A stretch of DNA of 64,000 nucleotides, from positions 67,008,433 through 67,072,432 of the forward strand of contig OX104112.1 of the NCBI GenBank assembly GCA_944474755.1. Direction: 5' to 3'. Position 1 is the stretch's first letter. The number at the start of each line of letters is the position of its first letter. A program made the position numbers and the translations under genes. Of the stretch, positions 32,539-46,179 are shown one piece after another. This DNA comes from Limnoperna fortunei. Taxonomy: Eukaryota > Mollusca > Bivalvia > Mytilida > Modiolidae. The notes under the pieces are model-generated. The model saw nothing but the letters and a program-made list of their open reading frames with translations. It did no database searches and was not told the DNA's origin.

Positions 32539-33177
32539 AAATTCTTCTTCTTTCTTTCTTTCTTTCTTTCTTTTTTCTTTCCGTTCAATCTTGTCCGCAC
32601 ATTTTCTCAGAGATGCAATGTCCAATCAAGATGAAACTTTGGGAACATGTTAAGGGTGACCTGAAGTTGTGCAATCCACTTTTGAAATTTTCAAAATGGC
32701 CGCCATTTTCAAAATGGCCGCCGTTGAAAAAAAATGACGGCCGTTGTCAGATCTCAGTAATTGCCAAACCAATTTCAATGAAAATTGGTATACTGATACA
32801 GCTAACTATCCCGAGCATTTTTGCAAAAAAAAATTTGACGCGGCCGACATTTCAAAATGGCCGCCATCCGAACACCACCCCCCTAAAAATGTAAAAATTT
32901 AAACGTCATCCGATTTAGACGAAATTTGGTATACATGTAGCTTATGATACCCTGAGTGTGCCACTATTTAAAAAATTTTTGTCCGACTTCCGGTTTCAAA
33001 ATGGCGGCCATTTTACTGCAGGAAAAAGTCAACTGTCCGATTTCAACAAAATTTGATTTCTAGGCATATTTTAATGTACTGATTTGAATGAAATACTATC
33101 CATGGGGATTATAGTGGCAATGGGGGTTCGTTTGGGAGACATTCTGTGTTGGCATCCCAACACAATCAGCACTAGTT
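32539..33177 (+). mobile_element. D-family body and tail right of the LINE
   Basis: Resumes with TTCTTCTTTC after the LINE and ends with the D tail TTCGTTTGGGAGACAT (33127-33142), hairpin and CACTAGTT. The left and right LINE flanks are not two halves of a single D unit, so this site was already rearranged before the LINE inserted. Confidence 0.6.
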
Positions 33178-33234
33178 ATGTCGCCCCAGACTTTGTCGGG
33201 GCGACATATTGTTATTCTACTGTTTCTTTTTCAC

Positions 33235-33269
<35 letters not shown>

Positions 33270-34250
33270 TTCCTCACTTTTTGTCCGGCTGATAACTCAG
33301 AGATAGCTGATTGGATTAGAACATCACATGGCATAAAGTAGAACCACTATCTGAAGTTGTGCCATCAACTTTCAAAATGGTGATATGTGGAACCATCTCC
33401 ATGGAAACCAGAAAGTTATGCATGAGTGATTTTGGGCATTTTCCTTAATTTTTCGGAAACCTAGAAGCACAGAGGGACCAAACTTGGTATGATGGAAGAC
33501 CATAATGAGATACAGGTTTGAGATGATTTTGGGGCGGAACGGAAAAACAAGATGGCCGCCATGGCTAAAAATAGATTTAACATGGGGCCTATGGGAAAAT
33601 GATTTTTCTACAATAGCTTCACCATGGTTTGAGATATTCCAAAGATTTTTTATAGGAAGTTGGACCTCATCAACCTCGAGAAGACAGGAAAGTTTGAAAA
33701 AAAAATTTCACACCGTGTGGCCGCAGCCACAACCGTTACGTTTGCATAGAAGCCTATGGGGAAATGGAGGTTTTTTGTCACCTCCATTTCTCTGCTATGC
33801 ATTGATGGATTCCAATCAAACTTTACACAAAGCACCGTCATCATTACATCTTGGAATTCACATATCAAAAAATTCTAAAATGGCCACCTTTTACAAGATG
33901 GCCGCCACGTTACATTTGCATAGAAGCCTATGGGGAAATGGAGGTTTTTTGTCGCCTCCATTTCTCCGCTATGCATTGATAGATTCCAATCAAACTTTAC
34001 ACAAAGCACCGTCACCATTACATCTTTGAAATTCATATTACGAAAAATTTCAAAATGGCGGCCATTTTTAAGATGGCTGCCGAGTTACGTTAAAAAATAC
34101 AACATTGTCGGAATTCCATGAAAATCAACTTCTAGAGATATTTTGATGTGGGGAGCAACATGGAATCATCGATTTTGGAATTCACATGACGGAAAGAAAA
34201 AAAATTTCGGGGCGACATCTGCTATTGCTCGCAATGGCAATTCTAGTTAT
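33178..34250 (+). mobile_element. E-family element
   Basis: The cap (33178-33207) has arms ATGTCGCCCC/GGGGCGACAT, followed by a long (ATT)n. The core differs from A-D and contains a ~175-bp tandem pair (CATAGAAGCCTATGGGGAAA at about 33746 and 33919), each with a GGAGG...CCTCC hairpin, plus AAGATGGC sites. The tail GGGGCGACAT (34209-34218) is the exact inverted copy of the cap arm. The terminal hairpin is ATTGCTCGCAAT, and the unit ends CTAGTTATT as in family D. Confidence 0.65.
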
Positions 34251-35620
34251 TATTCTTCTTCTTTCTTTCTTTCTTTTTTCTTTCCGTTCAATCTTGTCCG
34301 CACATTTTCTCAGAGATGCAATGTCCAATCAAGATGAAACTTTGGGAACATGTTAAGGGTGACCTGAAGTTGTGCAATCCACTTTTGAAATTTTCAAAAT
34401 GGCCGCCATTTTCAAAATGGCCGCCATTGAAAAAAAATGACGGCCGTTGTCAGATCTCAGTAATTGCCAAAGCAATTTCAATGAAAATTAGTATACTGAT
34501 ACAGCTAACTATCCTGAGCATTTTTGCAAAAAAAAATTTGACGCGACCGACATTTCAAAATGGTCGCCATCCGAACACCACCCCCCTAAAAATGAAAAAA
34601 TTTAAACGTCATCCGATTTAGAAGAAATTTGGTATACAGGTAGCTTATGATACCCTGAGTGTGCCACTATTTAAAATTTTTTTCTCCGACTTCCGGTTTC
34701 AAAATGGCGGCCATTTTACTGCAGGAAAAAGTCAACTTTGTCCGATTTCAACAAAATTTGATTTCTAGGTCCAATCAAGATGAAACTTTGGGAACATGTT
34801 AAGGGTGACCTGAAGTTGTGCAATCCACTTTTGAAATTTCAAAATGGCCGCCATTTTCAAAATGGCCGCCGTTGAAAAAAAATGACGGCCGTTGTCAGAT
34901 CTCAGTAATTGCCAAAGCAATTTCAATGAAAATTGGTATACTGATACAGCTCCCTATCCCGAGCATTTTTGCAAAAAAAAATTTGACGCGGCCGACATTT
35001 CAAAATGGCCGCCATCCGAACACCACCCCCTTAAAACTGTAAAAATTTAAACGTCATCCGATTTAAACGAAATTTGGTATACAGGTAGCTTATGATACCC
35101 TGAGTGTGCCACTATTTTCAAAATTTTTGTCCGACTTCCGGTTTCAAAATGGCGGCCGTTTTAAAGTTTTACAAAATGGCGGCCGTTGTCAGATCTCAGT
35201 TATGGCCAGAGCAATTTCAATGAAAATTGGTATACTGATACAGCTAACTATCCTGAGCATTTTTGCAAAAAAAAATTTGACGCGACCGACATTTCAAATT
35301 GGCCGCCATCCGAACACCACCCCCCTAAAAATGCAAAAATTTAAACGTCATCCGATTTAGACGAAATTTGGTATACAGGTAGCTTATGATACCCTGAGTG
35401 TGCCACTATTTACAAATTTTTTGTCTGACTTCCGGTTTCAAAATGGCGGCCATTTTACTGCAGGAAAAAGTCAACTTTGTCCGATTTCAACAAAATTTGA
35501 TTTCTAGACATATTTTAATGTACTGATTTGAATGAAATACTATCCATAAGGATTAAAGTGGCAATGGGGGTTCGTTTGGGAGACATTCTGTGTTGGCATC
35601 CCAACACAATCAGCACTAGT
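34251..35620 (+). mobile_element. Fused D-family bodies with one tail
   Basis: A capless D body runs to TTGATTTCTAGG (34769) and jumps straight back to TCCAATCAAGATGAAACTTT of a second D body, without tail or cap between. It ends with the D tail at 35571-35586. The same kind of junction recurs at about 43279, so this dimeric form has been copied. Confidence 0.6.
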
Positions 35621-36403
35621 TATTATTATTTTCATATTTCTTATGTTTTCCCCTCGCAATGTTGTCCGCTCGTTTTCTCGCTCATCTTTTAACCGATCGA
35701 AATGAAACATTGGGAACATGTTAAGTGACCTGAAGTTGTGCAATCCACTTTTGAAATTTTCAAAATGGCCGCCATTTTCAAAATGGCCGCCGTTGAAAAA
35801 AATGATGGCCGTTGTCAGATCTCAGTAATTGCCAAAGCAATTTCAATGAAAATTGGTATACTGGTACAGCTAACTATCCCGAGCATTTTTGCAAAAAAAA
35901 ATTTGACGCGGCCGACATTTCAAATAGGCCGCCATCCGAACACCACCCCCCTAAAAATGTAAAAATTTAAACGTCATCCGATTTAGACGAAATTTGGTAT
36001 ACAGGTAGCTTATGATACCCTAAGTGTGCCACTATTTAAAAATGTTTTGTCCGACTTCCGGGTTCAAAATGGCGGCCGTTTTAAAGTTTTACAAAATGGC
36101 GGCCGTTGTCAGATCTCAGTTATGGCCAGAGTAATTTCAATGAAAATTGGTATACTGATACAGCTAACTATCCTGAGCATTTTTGCAAACAAAATTTTTT
36201 GTCCGACTTCCGGTTTCAAAATGGCGGCCGTTTTAAAGTTTGCTCGTTTTCTCGCTCATCTTTTAACCGATCGAAACGAAACTTGGCCAACTGAAAGCTC
36301 ATGTTATGAAGTTGTGCTCTTGACTTTTAGTTCCCTCTACTCGGTCAAAAGTGCGGAACGGGAGGCGACTTCAACGTTTCGGGAAACGTAAATTTTAATT
36401 ATT
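35621..36403 (+). mobile_element. C-family body and tail without an adjacent cap
   Basis: (TTA)n, C core, GGCGACTT tail (36364-36371) and ACGTTTCGGGAAACGT hairpin. Confidence 0.6.
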
Positions 36404-37245
36404 AAGTCGCCGACCACGAAGTGTCGGGCGACTTATTGTTTTTACTCCGTTTCTTATTATTATTATTATTATTATTATTTTCATATTTCTTATGTTTTCC
36501 CCTCGCAATGTTGTCCGCTCGTTTTCTCGCTCATCTTTTAACCGATCGAAATGAAACTTTGGGAACATGTTAAGGGTGACCTGAAGTTGTGCAATCCACT
36601 TTTGAAATTTTCAAAATGGCCGCCATTTTCAAAATGGCCGCCGTTGAAAAAAATGACGGCCGTTGTCAGATCTCAGTAATTGCCAAAGCAATTTCAATGA
36701 AAATTGGTATACTGGTACAGCTAACTATCCCGAGCATTTTTGCAAAAAAAAATTTGACGCGGCCGACATTTGAAAATGGCCGCCATCCGAACACCACCCC
36801 CCTAAAAATGTAAAAATTTAAACGTCATCCGATTTAGACGAAATTTGGTATACAGGTAGCTTATGATACCCTAAGTGTGCCACTACTTAAAAATGTTTTG
36901 TCCGACTTCCGGTTTCAAAATGGCGGCTGTTTTAAAGTTTTACAAAATGGCGGCCGTTGTCAGATCTCAGTTATGGCCAGAGCAATTTCAATGAAAATTG
37001 GTATACTGATACAGGTAACTATCCTGAGCATTTTTGCAAAAAAAAATTTTGTGTCCGACTTCCGGTTTCAAAATGGCGGCCGTTTTAAAGTTTGCTCGTT
37101 TTCTCGCTCATCTTTTAACCGATCGAAATGAAACTTGGCCAACTGAAAGCTCATGTTATGAAGTTGTGCTCTTGACTTTTAGTTCCCTCTACTCGGTCAA
37201 AAGTGCGGAACGGGAGGCGACTTCAACGTTTCGGGAAACGTAAAT
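36404..37245 (+). mobile_element. C-family element
   Basis: Cap 36404-36434, (TTA)n, core, tail 37216-37223, terminal hairpin. Nearly identical to 23663-24492 and 35621-36403. Confidence 0.65.
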
Positions 37246-38081
37246 TTTAATTATTATTATTATTTTCATATTTCTTATGTTTTCCTTTTTCCCCTCGCAA
37301 TGTTGTCCGCACATTTTCTCAGAGATGCAATGTCCAATCAAGATGAAACTTTGGGAACATGTTAAGGGTGACCTGAAGTTGTGCAATCCACTTTTGAAAT
37401 TTTCAAAATGGCCGCCATTTTCAAAATGGCCGCCGTTGAAAAAAATGACGGCCGTTGTCAGATCTCAGTAATTGCCAAAGCAATTTCAATGAAAATTGGT
37501 ATACTGGTACAGCTAACTATCCCGAGCATTCTTGCAAAAAGAAATTTGACGCGGCCGACATTTCAAAATGGCCGCCATCCGAACACCACCCCTCTAAAAA
37601 TGTAAAAATTTAAACGTCATCCGATTTAGACGAAATTTGGTATACAGGTAGCTTATGATACCCTAAGTGTGCCACTATTTAAAAATGTTTTGTCCGACTT
37701 CCGGTTTCAAAATGGCGGCCATTTTACTGCAGGAAAAAGTCAACTTTGTCCGATTTCAACAAAATTTGATTTCTAGGCATATTTTAATGTACTGATTTGA
37801 ATGAAATACTATCCATGGGGATTATAGTGGCAATGGGGGTTCATTTGGGAGACATTCTGTGTTGGCATCCCAACACAATCAGCACTAGTTATTAAGTCGC
37901 CGACCACGATGTTTTCCTTTTTCCCCTCGCAATGTTGTCCGCTCGTTTTCTCGCTCATCTTTTAACCGATCGAAATGAAACTTGGCCAACTGAAAGCTCA
38001 TGTTATGAAGTTGTGCTCTACTCGGTCAAAAGTGCGGAACTGGAGGCGACTTCAACGTTTCGTGAAACGTAAATTTTAATT
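37246..38081 (+). mobile_element. C/D chimera and a C deletion derivative
   Basis: A C lead (TTTTCATATTTCTTATG) joins a D body and ends in a D tail (37840-37855). Next is half a C cap (37894-37909) fused directly to a C lead, then a short remnant with a C tail (38045-38052). The whole C remnant is under 200 bp. Confidence 0.55.
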
Positions 38082-39948
38082 AAGTCGCCGACCACGAAGT
38101 GTCGGGCGACTTATTGTTTTTACTCCGTTTCTGATTATTATTATTATTAAGTCTCCCAAACGAAGTTTGGAGACTTATTGTTTTTACTCTGTTTCTTATT
38201 ATTATTATTATTATTCTTCTTCTGGTTTCCCCGTAGAGATTTCCGACACTTTTCTCAGAAACCGTAAATGGGATCAATTTGAAACTTGGTAGGATGTTAG
38301 CCCCTATTGGCTAGATGTGCAATCATCTTTCGGAATTTCCAAGATGACCGCCACTTTCAAAATGGCCGCCATTTAAGTTTTCCCGCCAAAATGCAGTTCC
38401 CGGAGAACCGCCAGATGGATTTCGATGAAACTTGGTATGTAGGTTCAGCATAGTGGTCTTGATTTATTTTTGGCAAAAAATCGCGCGCGAACCAGCCGCC
38501 ATTTTCAAAATGGCCGCCGAATCGCCAAAAATTCAAGTTTGTCGGATTTCAACGAAAATGGGTTTTAACAGTAAATTTGGTATGCCGAGTCCAATGGTCA
38601 ACTCAGAATTTTTATACGACGCGCCATTTTTTGTAAAATGGCCGCCAAAGTTGCTAAATGGGCAAAAATTCAACATTGTCATAATTCAACGAAAATAGGT
38701 TCTAAAAGTAAATTTGGTATGCCGAGTTCAACGGTACACTCAGATTTTTTATACGACCCGCCATTTTTTTTAAAATGGCCACCAAAGTCGCCAAATCGGC
38801 AAAAATTCAACATTGTCGGAACTCAATGAAAATTGGTTCCTAAAGTAAATTTAGTATGTCGAGTTCAATGGTCAACTCAGAATTTTTATATGACGCGCTA
38901 TTTTTTGTAAAATGGCCGCCGAAGTTGCCAAATCGGCAAAAAATCAACAACGTTCATGTGGGACAGGTGAAACATGTCTGTGTCAACAGAATACCAGTAA
39001 AATTTGAAAATTTACCATTTTTTTCAATTTTATTAGAATTTGAAATCTAGGTGAATAGCAACCTGTAAAGTCAAATATAAGGTGATTCACAGGCTGCACA
39101 GGACTATCAGTAACTTCGTTTGGGAGACTTCACGTTTCGCGAAACGTAAATTTTAATTATTATTATTATTATTTTCATATTTCTTATGTTTTCCCCTCGC
39201 AATGTTGTCCGCTCGTTTTCTCGCTCATCTTTTAACCGATCGAAATGAAACTTTAGGAACATGTTAAGGGTGACCTGAAGTTGTGCAATCCACTTTTGAA
39301 ATTTTCAAAATGGCCGCCATTTTCAAAATGGCCGCCGTTGAAAAAAATGACGGCCGTTGTCAGATCTCAGTAATTGCCAAAGCAATTTCAATGAAAATTG
39401 GTATACTGGTACAGCTAACTATCCCGAGCATTTTTTGCAAAAAAAAATTTGACGCGGCCGACATTTCAAAATGGCCGCCATCCGAACACCACCCCCCTAA
39501 AAATGTAAAAATTTAAACGTCATCCGATTTAGACGAAATTTGGTATACAGGTAGCTTATGATACCCTAAGTGTGCCACTATTAAAAATGTTTTGTCCGAC
39601 TTCCGGTTTCAAAATGGCGGCCGTTTTAAAGTTTTACAAAATGGCGGCCGTTGTCAGATCTCAGTTATGGCCAGAGCAATTTCAATGAAAATTGGTATAC
39701 TGATACAGCTAACTATCCTGAGCATTTTTGCAAAAAAAATTTTTTGTCCGACTTCCGGTTTCAAAATGGCGGCCGTTTTAAAGTTTGCTCGTTTTCTCGC
39801 TCATCTTTTAACCGATCGAAATGAAACTTGGCCAACTGAAAGCTCATGTTATGAAGTTGTGCTCTTGACTTTTAGTTCCCTCTACTCGGTCAAAAGTGCG
39901 GAACGGGAGGCGACTTCAACGTTTCGGGAAACGTAAATTTTAATTATT
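38082..39948 (+). mobile_element. B element nested in a C element
   Basis: C cap (38082-38112), then in its TTA run a complete B element: cap 38149-38176, core, tail CTTCGTTTGGGAGACTT (39114-39130), palindrome ACGTTTCGCGAAACGT (39132-39147). The C body follows and ends in the C tail (39909-39916). The B core is a ~135-bp tandem (CGAAAAT.GGTT phrases at about 38552, 38689 and 38823). This is the clearest case of one family inserted into the microsatellite of another. Confidence 0.65.
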
Positions 39949-41055
39949 ATTCTTCTTCTTTCTTTCTTTCTTTTTTCTTTCCGTTCAATCTTGTCCGCAC
40001 ATTTTCTCTGAGACGAAATGTCCAATCAAGATGAAACTTTGGGAACATGTTAAGGGTGACCTGAAATTGTGCAATCCACTTTTGAAATTTTTTAAATTGC
40101 CGCCATTTTAAAAATGGCCGCCGTATAAAAAAATGGCGACCGTTGTCAGATCTCAGTAATTGCCAGAGCAATTTCAATGAAAATTGGTATACTGATACAG
40201 CTATCTATCCTGAGCATTTTTGCCAAAAAAAAATGGACGCGAACGACATTTCAAAATGGCCGCCATCCGAACACCACCCCCTAAAAATACAAAAATTTAA
40301 ACTTCATCCGATTTCGACGAAATTTGGTACACAGCTAGATTATGATACCCTGAGTGTGCCACTATTTTCAAAATTTTTGTCCGACTTCCGGTTTCAAAAT
40401 GGCGGCCGTTTTAAAGTTTTACAAAATGGCGGCCGTTGTCAGATCTCAGTTATGGCCAGAGCAATTTCAATGAAAATTGGTATACTGATACAGCTAACTA
40501 TCCTGAGCATTTTTGCAAAAAAAAATTTTTGTCCGACTTCCGGTTTCAAAATGGCGGCCGTTTTAAAGTTTTACAAAATGGCGGCCGTTGTCAGATCTCA
40601 GTAATGGCCAGAGCAATTTCAATGAAAATTGGTATACTGATACAGCTAACTATCCTGAGCATTTTTGCAAAAAAAAATTTTTGTCCGACTTCCGGTTTCA
40701 AAATGGTGGCCGTTTTAAAGTTTTAAAAAATGGCGGCCATTGTAAGATCTCAGTAATGGCCAGAGCAATTTCAATGAAAATTGGTATACTGATACAGCTA
40801 ACTATCCTGAGCATTTTTGCCAAAAAATTGGATGCGAATGACACTATTTTGTGATTGCAGCCGTTTCACCACACTCCCCCCAAACGTCAACTTAGTCCGA
40901 TTGCAACGACATTTGATATGTAGGTAGATTTTAATCCACAAACTAAGAATATCATGTCTATTTGGGGGTTTTCAACATGCACAAAAATATAGTGGCAATG
41001 GGGGTTCGTTTGGGAGACATTGTGTGTTGGCATCCCAACACAATCAGCACTAGTT
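39949..41055 (+). mobile_element. D-family element with 152-bp tandem expansion
   Basis: Capless D body. From about 40380 to 40835 it holds three tandem 152-bp modules (CCGACTTCCGG at 40381, 40533 and 40685). Tail TTCGTTTGGGAGACAT at 41005-41020. Confidence 0.6.
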
Positions 41056-42009
41056 AAGTCTCCCAAACGAAGTTTGGAGACTTATTGTTTTTACTCTGTT
41101 TCTTATTATTATTATTCTTCTTCTGGTTTCCCCGTAGAGATTTCCGACACTTTTCTCAGAAACCGTAAATGGGATCAATTTGAAACTTGGTAGGATGTTA
41201 GACCCTATTGGCTAGATGTGCAATCATCTTTCGGAATTTCCAAGATGGCCGCCACTTTCAAAATGGCCGCCATTTAAGTTTTCCCGCCAAAATGCAGTTC
41301 CCGGACAACCGCCAGATGGATTTCGATGAAACTTGGTATGTAGGTTCAGCATAGTGGTCTTGATTTATTTTTGGCAAAAAATCGCGCGCGAACCGGCCGC
41401 CATTTTCAAAATGGCCGCCGAATCGCCAAAAATTCAAGTTTGTCGGATTTCAACGAAAATGGGTTTTAACAGTAAATTTGGTATGCCGAGTCCAATGGTC
41501 AACTCAGAATTTTTATACGACGCGCCATTTTTTGTAAAATGGCCGCCAAAGTTGCCAAATGGGCAAAAATTCAACATTGTCATAATTCAACGAAAATAGG
41601 TTCTAAAAGTAAATTTGGTATGCCGAGTTCAACGGTACACTCAGATTTTTTATACGACCCGCCATTTTTTTAAAAATGGCCACCAAAGTCGCCAAATCGG
41701 CAAAAATTCAACATTGTCGGAACTCAATGAAAATTGGTTCCTAAAGTAAATTTAGTATGTCGAGTTCAGTGGTCAACTCAGAATTTTTATATGACGCGCT
41801 ATTTTTTGTAAAATGGCCGCCGAAGTTGCCAAATCGGCAACAAATCAACAACGTTGGAATTCAATGAAATTGGGTTCTTAAAGTAATTTTATTAGAATTT
41901 GAAATCTAGGTGAATAGCAACCTGTAAAGTCAAATATAAGGTGATTCACAGGCTGCACAGGACTATCAGTAACTTCGTTTGGGAGACTTCACGTTTCGCG
42001 AAACGTAAA
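41056..42009 (+). mobile_element. B-family element
   Basis: Cap 41056-41083, B core, 17-bp tail 41973-41989, palindrome 41991-42006. Nearly identical to the nested B element at 38149. Confidence 0.65.
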
Positions 42010-42632
42010 TTTTAATTATTATTATTATTATTTCGGTTTCCACTTTTTCTAGATCGTGAACTTGTCCGACACATTTCTCAGAGACGCCTTAATAGAATCA
42101 AATGAAACTTGGCACAGTTGTAGATCGACATATGGAGGGGTGCAGTCAATAGTCAGATTTTTGATAATGGCCGCCATTTCAAAATGGCCGCCACTTGACG
42201 ACACCCACCCAAAAAAAGCAAAAATTTTCCCGTGGTCCGATTTCAATGAAATTTGGTATGGAGGTAGAGGTTGGTATTTGGAGTGAAACGCTACCTTTAA
42301 ATTTTTTCTCCGACGTCGGGTTTCAAAATGGCCGCTAAAAACGTGTAAAATTGTCAACGTTATGTGATCTCGATGACATTTAACGTGCTCCGATTGCAAA
42401 AATATTGGTGTGGGGGTAGATTTTGGTGTCCCGAGTGGAAATACACATTCAGAAATTTTTTCCGACCGCGTGTTTCAAAATGGCCGCCAAAAACGCGTCA
42501 AATTTTCAACGTTGTCCGATTTTAATGAAATTTGATATGCAGGTACATTTCAATGTGCTGAGTGGAACGCAATACTATCCATGGGGATTTGGGCGACTTC
42601 TGTGTTGGCATTCCAACACATTATTTTTAATT
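42010..42632 (+). mobile_element. A-family body and tail without an adjacent cap
   Basis: (TTA)n, A core with CATATGGAGGGGTGCAGTCA, tail GGGCGACTT (42591-42599), hairpin TGTGTTGGCATTCCAACACA. The hairpin loop differs from the A copy at 22007. Confidence 0.6.
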
Positions 42633-44604
42633 AAGTCGCCGACCACGAAGTGTCGGGCGACTTATTGTTTTTACTCCGTTTCTTATTATTATTATTATTA
42701 TGTCTCCCAAACGAAGTTTTGGGAGACATATTGTTTTTGTACGGTTTCTTATTATTATTCTTCTTCTTTCTTTCTTTCTTTCTTTTTTCTTTCCGTTCAA
42801 TCTTGTCCGCACATTTTCTCAGAGATGCAATGTCCAGTCAAGATGAAACTTTGGGAACATGTTAAGGGTGACCTAAAGTTGTGCAATCCACTTTTGAAAT
42901 TTTCAAAATGGCCGCCATTTTCAAAATGGCCGCCATTGAAAAAAAATGACGGCTGTTGTCAGATCTCAGTAATTGCCAAAGCAATTTCAATGAAAATTAG
43001 TATACTGATACAGCTAACTATCCTGAGCATTTTTGCAAAAAAAAAATTGACGCGACCGACATTTCAAAATGGCCGCCATCCGAACACCACCCCCCTAAAA
43101 ATGAAAAAAATTTAAACGTCATCCGATTTAGAAGAAATTTGGTATACAGGTAGCTTATGATACCCTGAGTGTGCCACTATTTACAATTTTTTTCTCCGAC
43201 TTCCGGTTTCAAAATGGCGGCCATTTTACTGCAGGAAAAAGTCAACTTTGTCCGATTTCAACAAAATTTGCTTTCTAGGTCCAATCAAGATGAAACTTTG
43301 GGAACCTGTTAAGGGTGACCTGAAGTTGTGCAATCCACTTTTGAAATTTTCAAAATGGCCGCCATTTTCAAAATGGCCGCCGTTGAAAAAAAATGAAGGC
43401 CGTTGTCAGATCTCAGTAATTGCCAAAGCAATTTCAATGAAAATTGGTATACTGATACAGCTAACTATCCTGAGCATCTTTGCAAAAAAAAATTTGATGC
43501 GACCGACATTTCAAAATGGCCGCCATCCGAACACCACCCCCTAAAAATGCAAAAATTTAAACGTCATCCGATTTAGACGAAATTTGGTATACAGGTAGCT
43601 TATGATACCCTGAGTGTGCCACTATTTACAAATTTTTTGTCTGACTTCCGGTTTCAAAATGGCGGCCATTTTACTGCAGGAAAAAGTCAACTTTGTCCGA
43701 TTCCAACAAAATTTGATTTCTAGGCATATTTTAATGTACTGATTTGAATGAAATACTATCCATAAGGATTATAGTGGCAATGGGGGTTCGTTTGGGAGAC
43801 ATTCTGTGTTGGCATCCCAACACAATCAGCACTAGTTATTATTATTATTATTTTCATATTTCTTATGTTTTCCCCTCGCAATGTTGTCCGCTCGTTTTCT
43901 CGCTCATCTTTTAACCGATCGAAATGAAACTTTGGGAACATGTTAAGGGTGACCTGAAGTTGTGCAATCCACTTTTGAAATTTTCAAAATGGCCGCCGTT
44001 GAAAAAAATGATGGCCGTTGTCAGATCTCAGTAATTGCCAAAGCAATTTCAATGAAAATTGGTATACTGGTACAGCTAACTATCCCGAGCATTTTTGCAA
44101 AAAAAAATTTGACGCGGCCGACATTTCAAAATGGCCGCCATCCGAACACCACCCCCCTAAAAATGTAAAAATTTAAACGTCATCCGATTTAGACGAAATT
44201 TGGTATACAGGTAGCTTATGATACCCTAAGTGTGCCACTATTTAAAAATGTTTTGTCCGACTTCCGGTTTCAAAATGGCGGCCGTTTTAAAGTTTTACAA
44301 AATGGCGGCCGTCAGATCTCAGTTATGGCCAGAGCAATTTCAATGAAAATTGGTATACTGATACAGCTAACTATCCTGAGCATTTTTGCAAAAAAAATTT
44401 TTTGTCCGACTTCCGGTTTCAAAATGGCGGCCGTTTTAAAGTTTGCTCGTTTTCTCGCTCATCTTTTAACCGATCGAAATGAAACTTGGCCAACTGAAAG
44501 CTCATGTTATGAAGTTGTGCTCTTGACTTTTAGTTCCCTCTACTCGGTCAAAAGTGCGGAACGGGAGGCGACTTCAACGTTTCGGGAAACGTAAATTTTA
44601 ATTA
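42633..44604 (+). mobile_element. D element nested in a C element
   Basis: C cap (42633-42663), then a D element (cap 42700-42729, fused double body with the TTTCTAGGTCCAATC junction near 43279, tail 43787-43802), then the C body and its tail (44567-44574). This is the same nesting order as at 38082. Confidence 0.6.
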
Positions 44605-45229
44605 TTATTCTTCTTCTTTCTTTTTTCTTTCCGTTCAATCTTGTCCGCACATTTTCTCAGAGACGCAATGTCCAATCAAGATGAAACTTTGGGAACATGT
44701 TAAGGGTGACCTGAAGTTGTGCAGTCCACTTTTGAAATTTTCAAAATGGCCGCCATTTTCAAAATGGCCGCCGTTGAAAAAAAATGACGGCCGTTGTCAG
44801 ATCTCAGTAATTGCCAAAGCAATTTCAATGAAAATTGGTATACTGATACAGCTAACTATCCTGAGCATTTTTGCAAAAAAAAATTTGACGCGACCGACAT
44901 TTCAAAATGGCCGCCATCCGAACACCACCCCCCTAAAAATGCAAAAATTTAAACGTCATCCGATTTAGACGAAATTTGGTATACAGGTAGCTTATAATAC
45001 CCTGAGTGTGCCACTATTTAAAAATTTTTTCTCCGACTTCCGGTTTCAAAATGGCGGCCATTTTACTGCAGGAAAAAGTCAACTTTGTCCGATTTCAACA
45101 AAATTTGATTTCTAGGCATATTTTAATGTACTGATTTGAATGAAATACTATCCATAAGGATTATAGTGGCAATGGGGGTTCGTTTGGGAGACATTCTGTG
45201 TTGGCATCCCAACACAATCAGCACTAGTT
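44605..45229 (+). mobile_element. D-family body and tail without an adjacent cap
   Basis: (TTC/CTTT) microsatellite, compact D core, tail 45179-45194, terminal hairpin and CACTAGTTA. Confidence 0.6.
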
Positions 45230-46179
45230 ATGTCTCCCAAACGAAGTTTTGGGAGACATATTGTTTTTGTACGGTTTCTTATTATGTCTCCCAAACGAAG
45301 TTTTGGGAGACATATTGTTTTTGTCCGGTTTCTTATTATTAAGTCGCCGACCACGAAGTGTCGGGCGACTTATTGTTTTTACTCCGTTTCTTATTATTAT
45401 TATTTTCATATTTCTTATGTTTTCCCCTCGCAATGTTGTCCGCTCGTTTTCTCGCTCATCTTTTAACCGATCGAAATGAAACTTTGGGAACATGTTAAGG
45501 GTGACCGAAGTTGTGCAATCCACTTTTGAAATTTTCAAAATGGCCGCCATTTTCAAAATGGCCGCCGTTGAAAAAAATGACGGCCGTTGTCAGATCTCAG
45601 TAATTGCCAAAGCAATTTCAATAAAAATTGGTATACTGGTACAGCTAACTATCCCGAGCATTTTTGCAAAAAAAAATTTGACGCGGCCGACATTTCAAAA
45701 TGGCCGCCATCCGAACACCACCCCCCTAAAAATGTAAAAATTTAAACGTCATCCGATTTAGACGAAATTTGGTATACAGGTAGCTTATGATACCCTGAGT
45801 GTGCCACTATTTTCAAAATTTTTGTCCGACTTCCGGTTTCAAAATGGCGGCCGTTTTAAAGTTTAACAAAATGGCGGCCGTTGTCAGATCTCAGTTATGG
45901 CCAGAGCAATTTCAATGAAAATTGGTATACTGATACAGCTAACTATCCTGAGCATTTTTGCAAAAAAAATTTTTTGTCCGACTTCCGGTTTCAAAATGGC
46001 GGCCGTTTTAAAGTTTGCTTGTTTTCTCGCTCATCTTTTAACCGATCGAAATGAAACTTGGCCAACTGAAAGCTCATGTTATGAAGTTGTGCTCTTGACT
46101 TTTAGTTCCCTCTACTCGGTCAAAAGTGCGGAACGGGAGGCGACTTCAACGTTTCGGGAAACGTAAATTTTAATTATTA
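45230..46179 (+). mobile_element. C-family element behind three stacked caps
   Basis: D caps at 45230-45259 and 45284-45313, C cap at 45341-45371, then a C body with tail 46139-46146. The two D caps have no D body after them. Confidence 0.6.
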
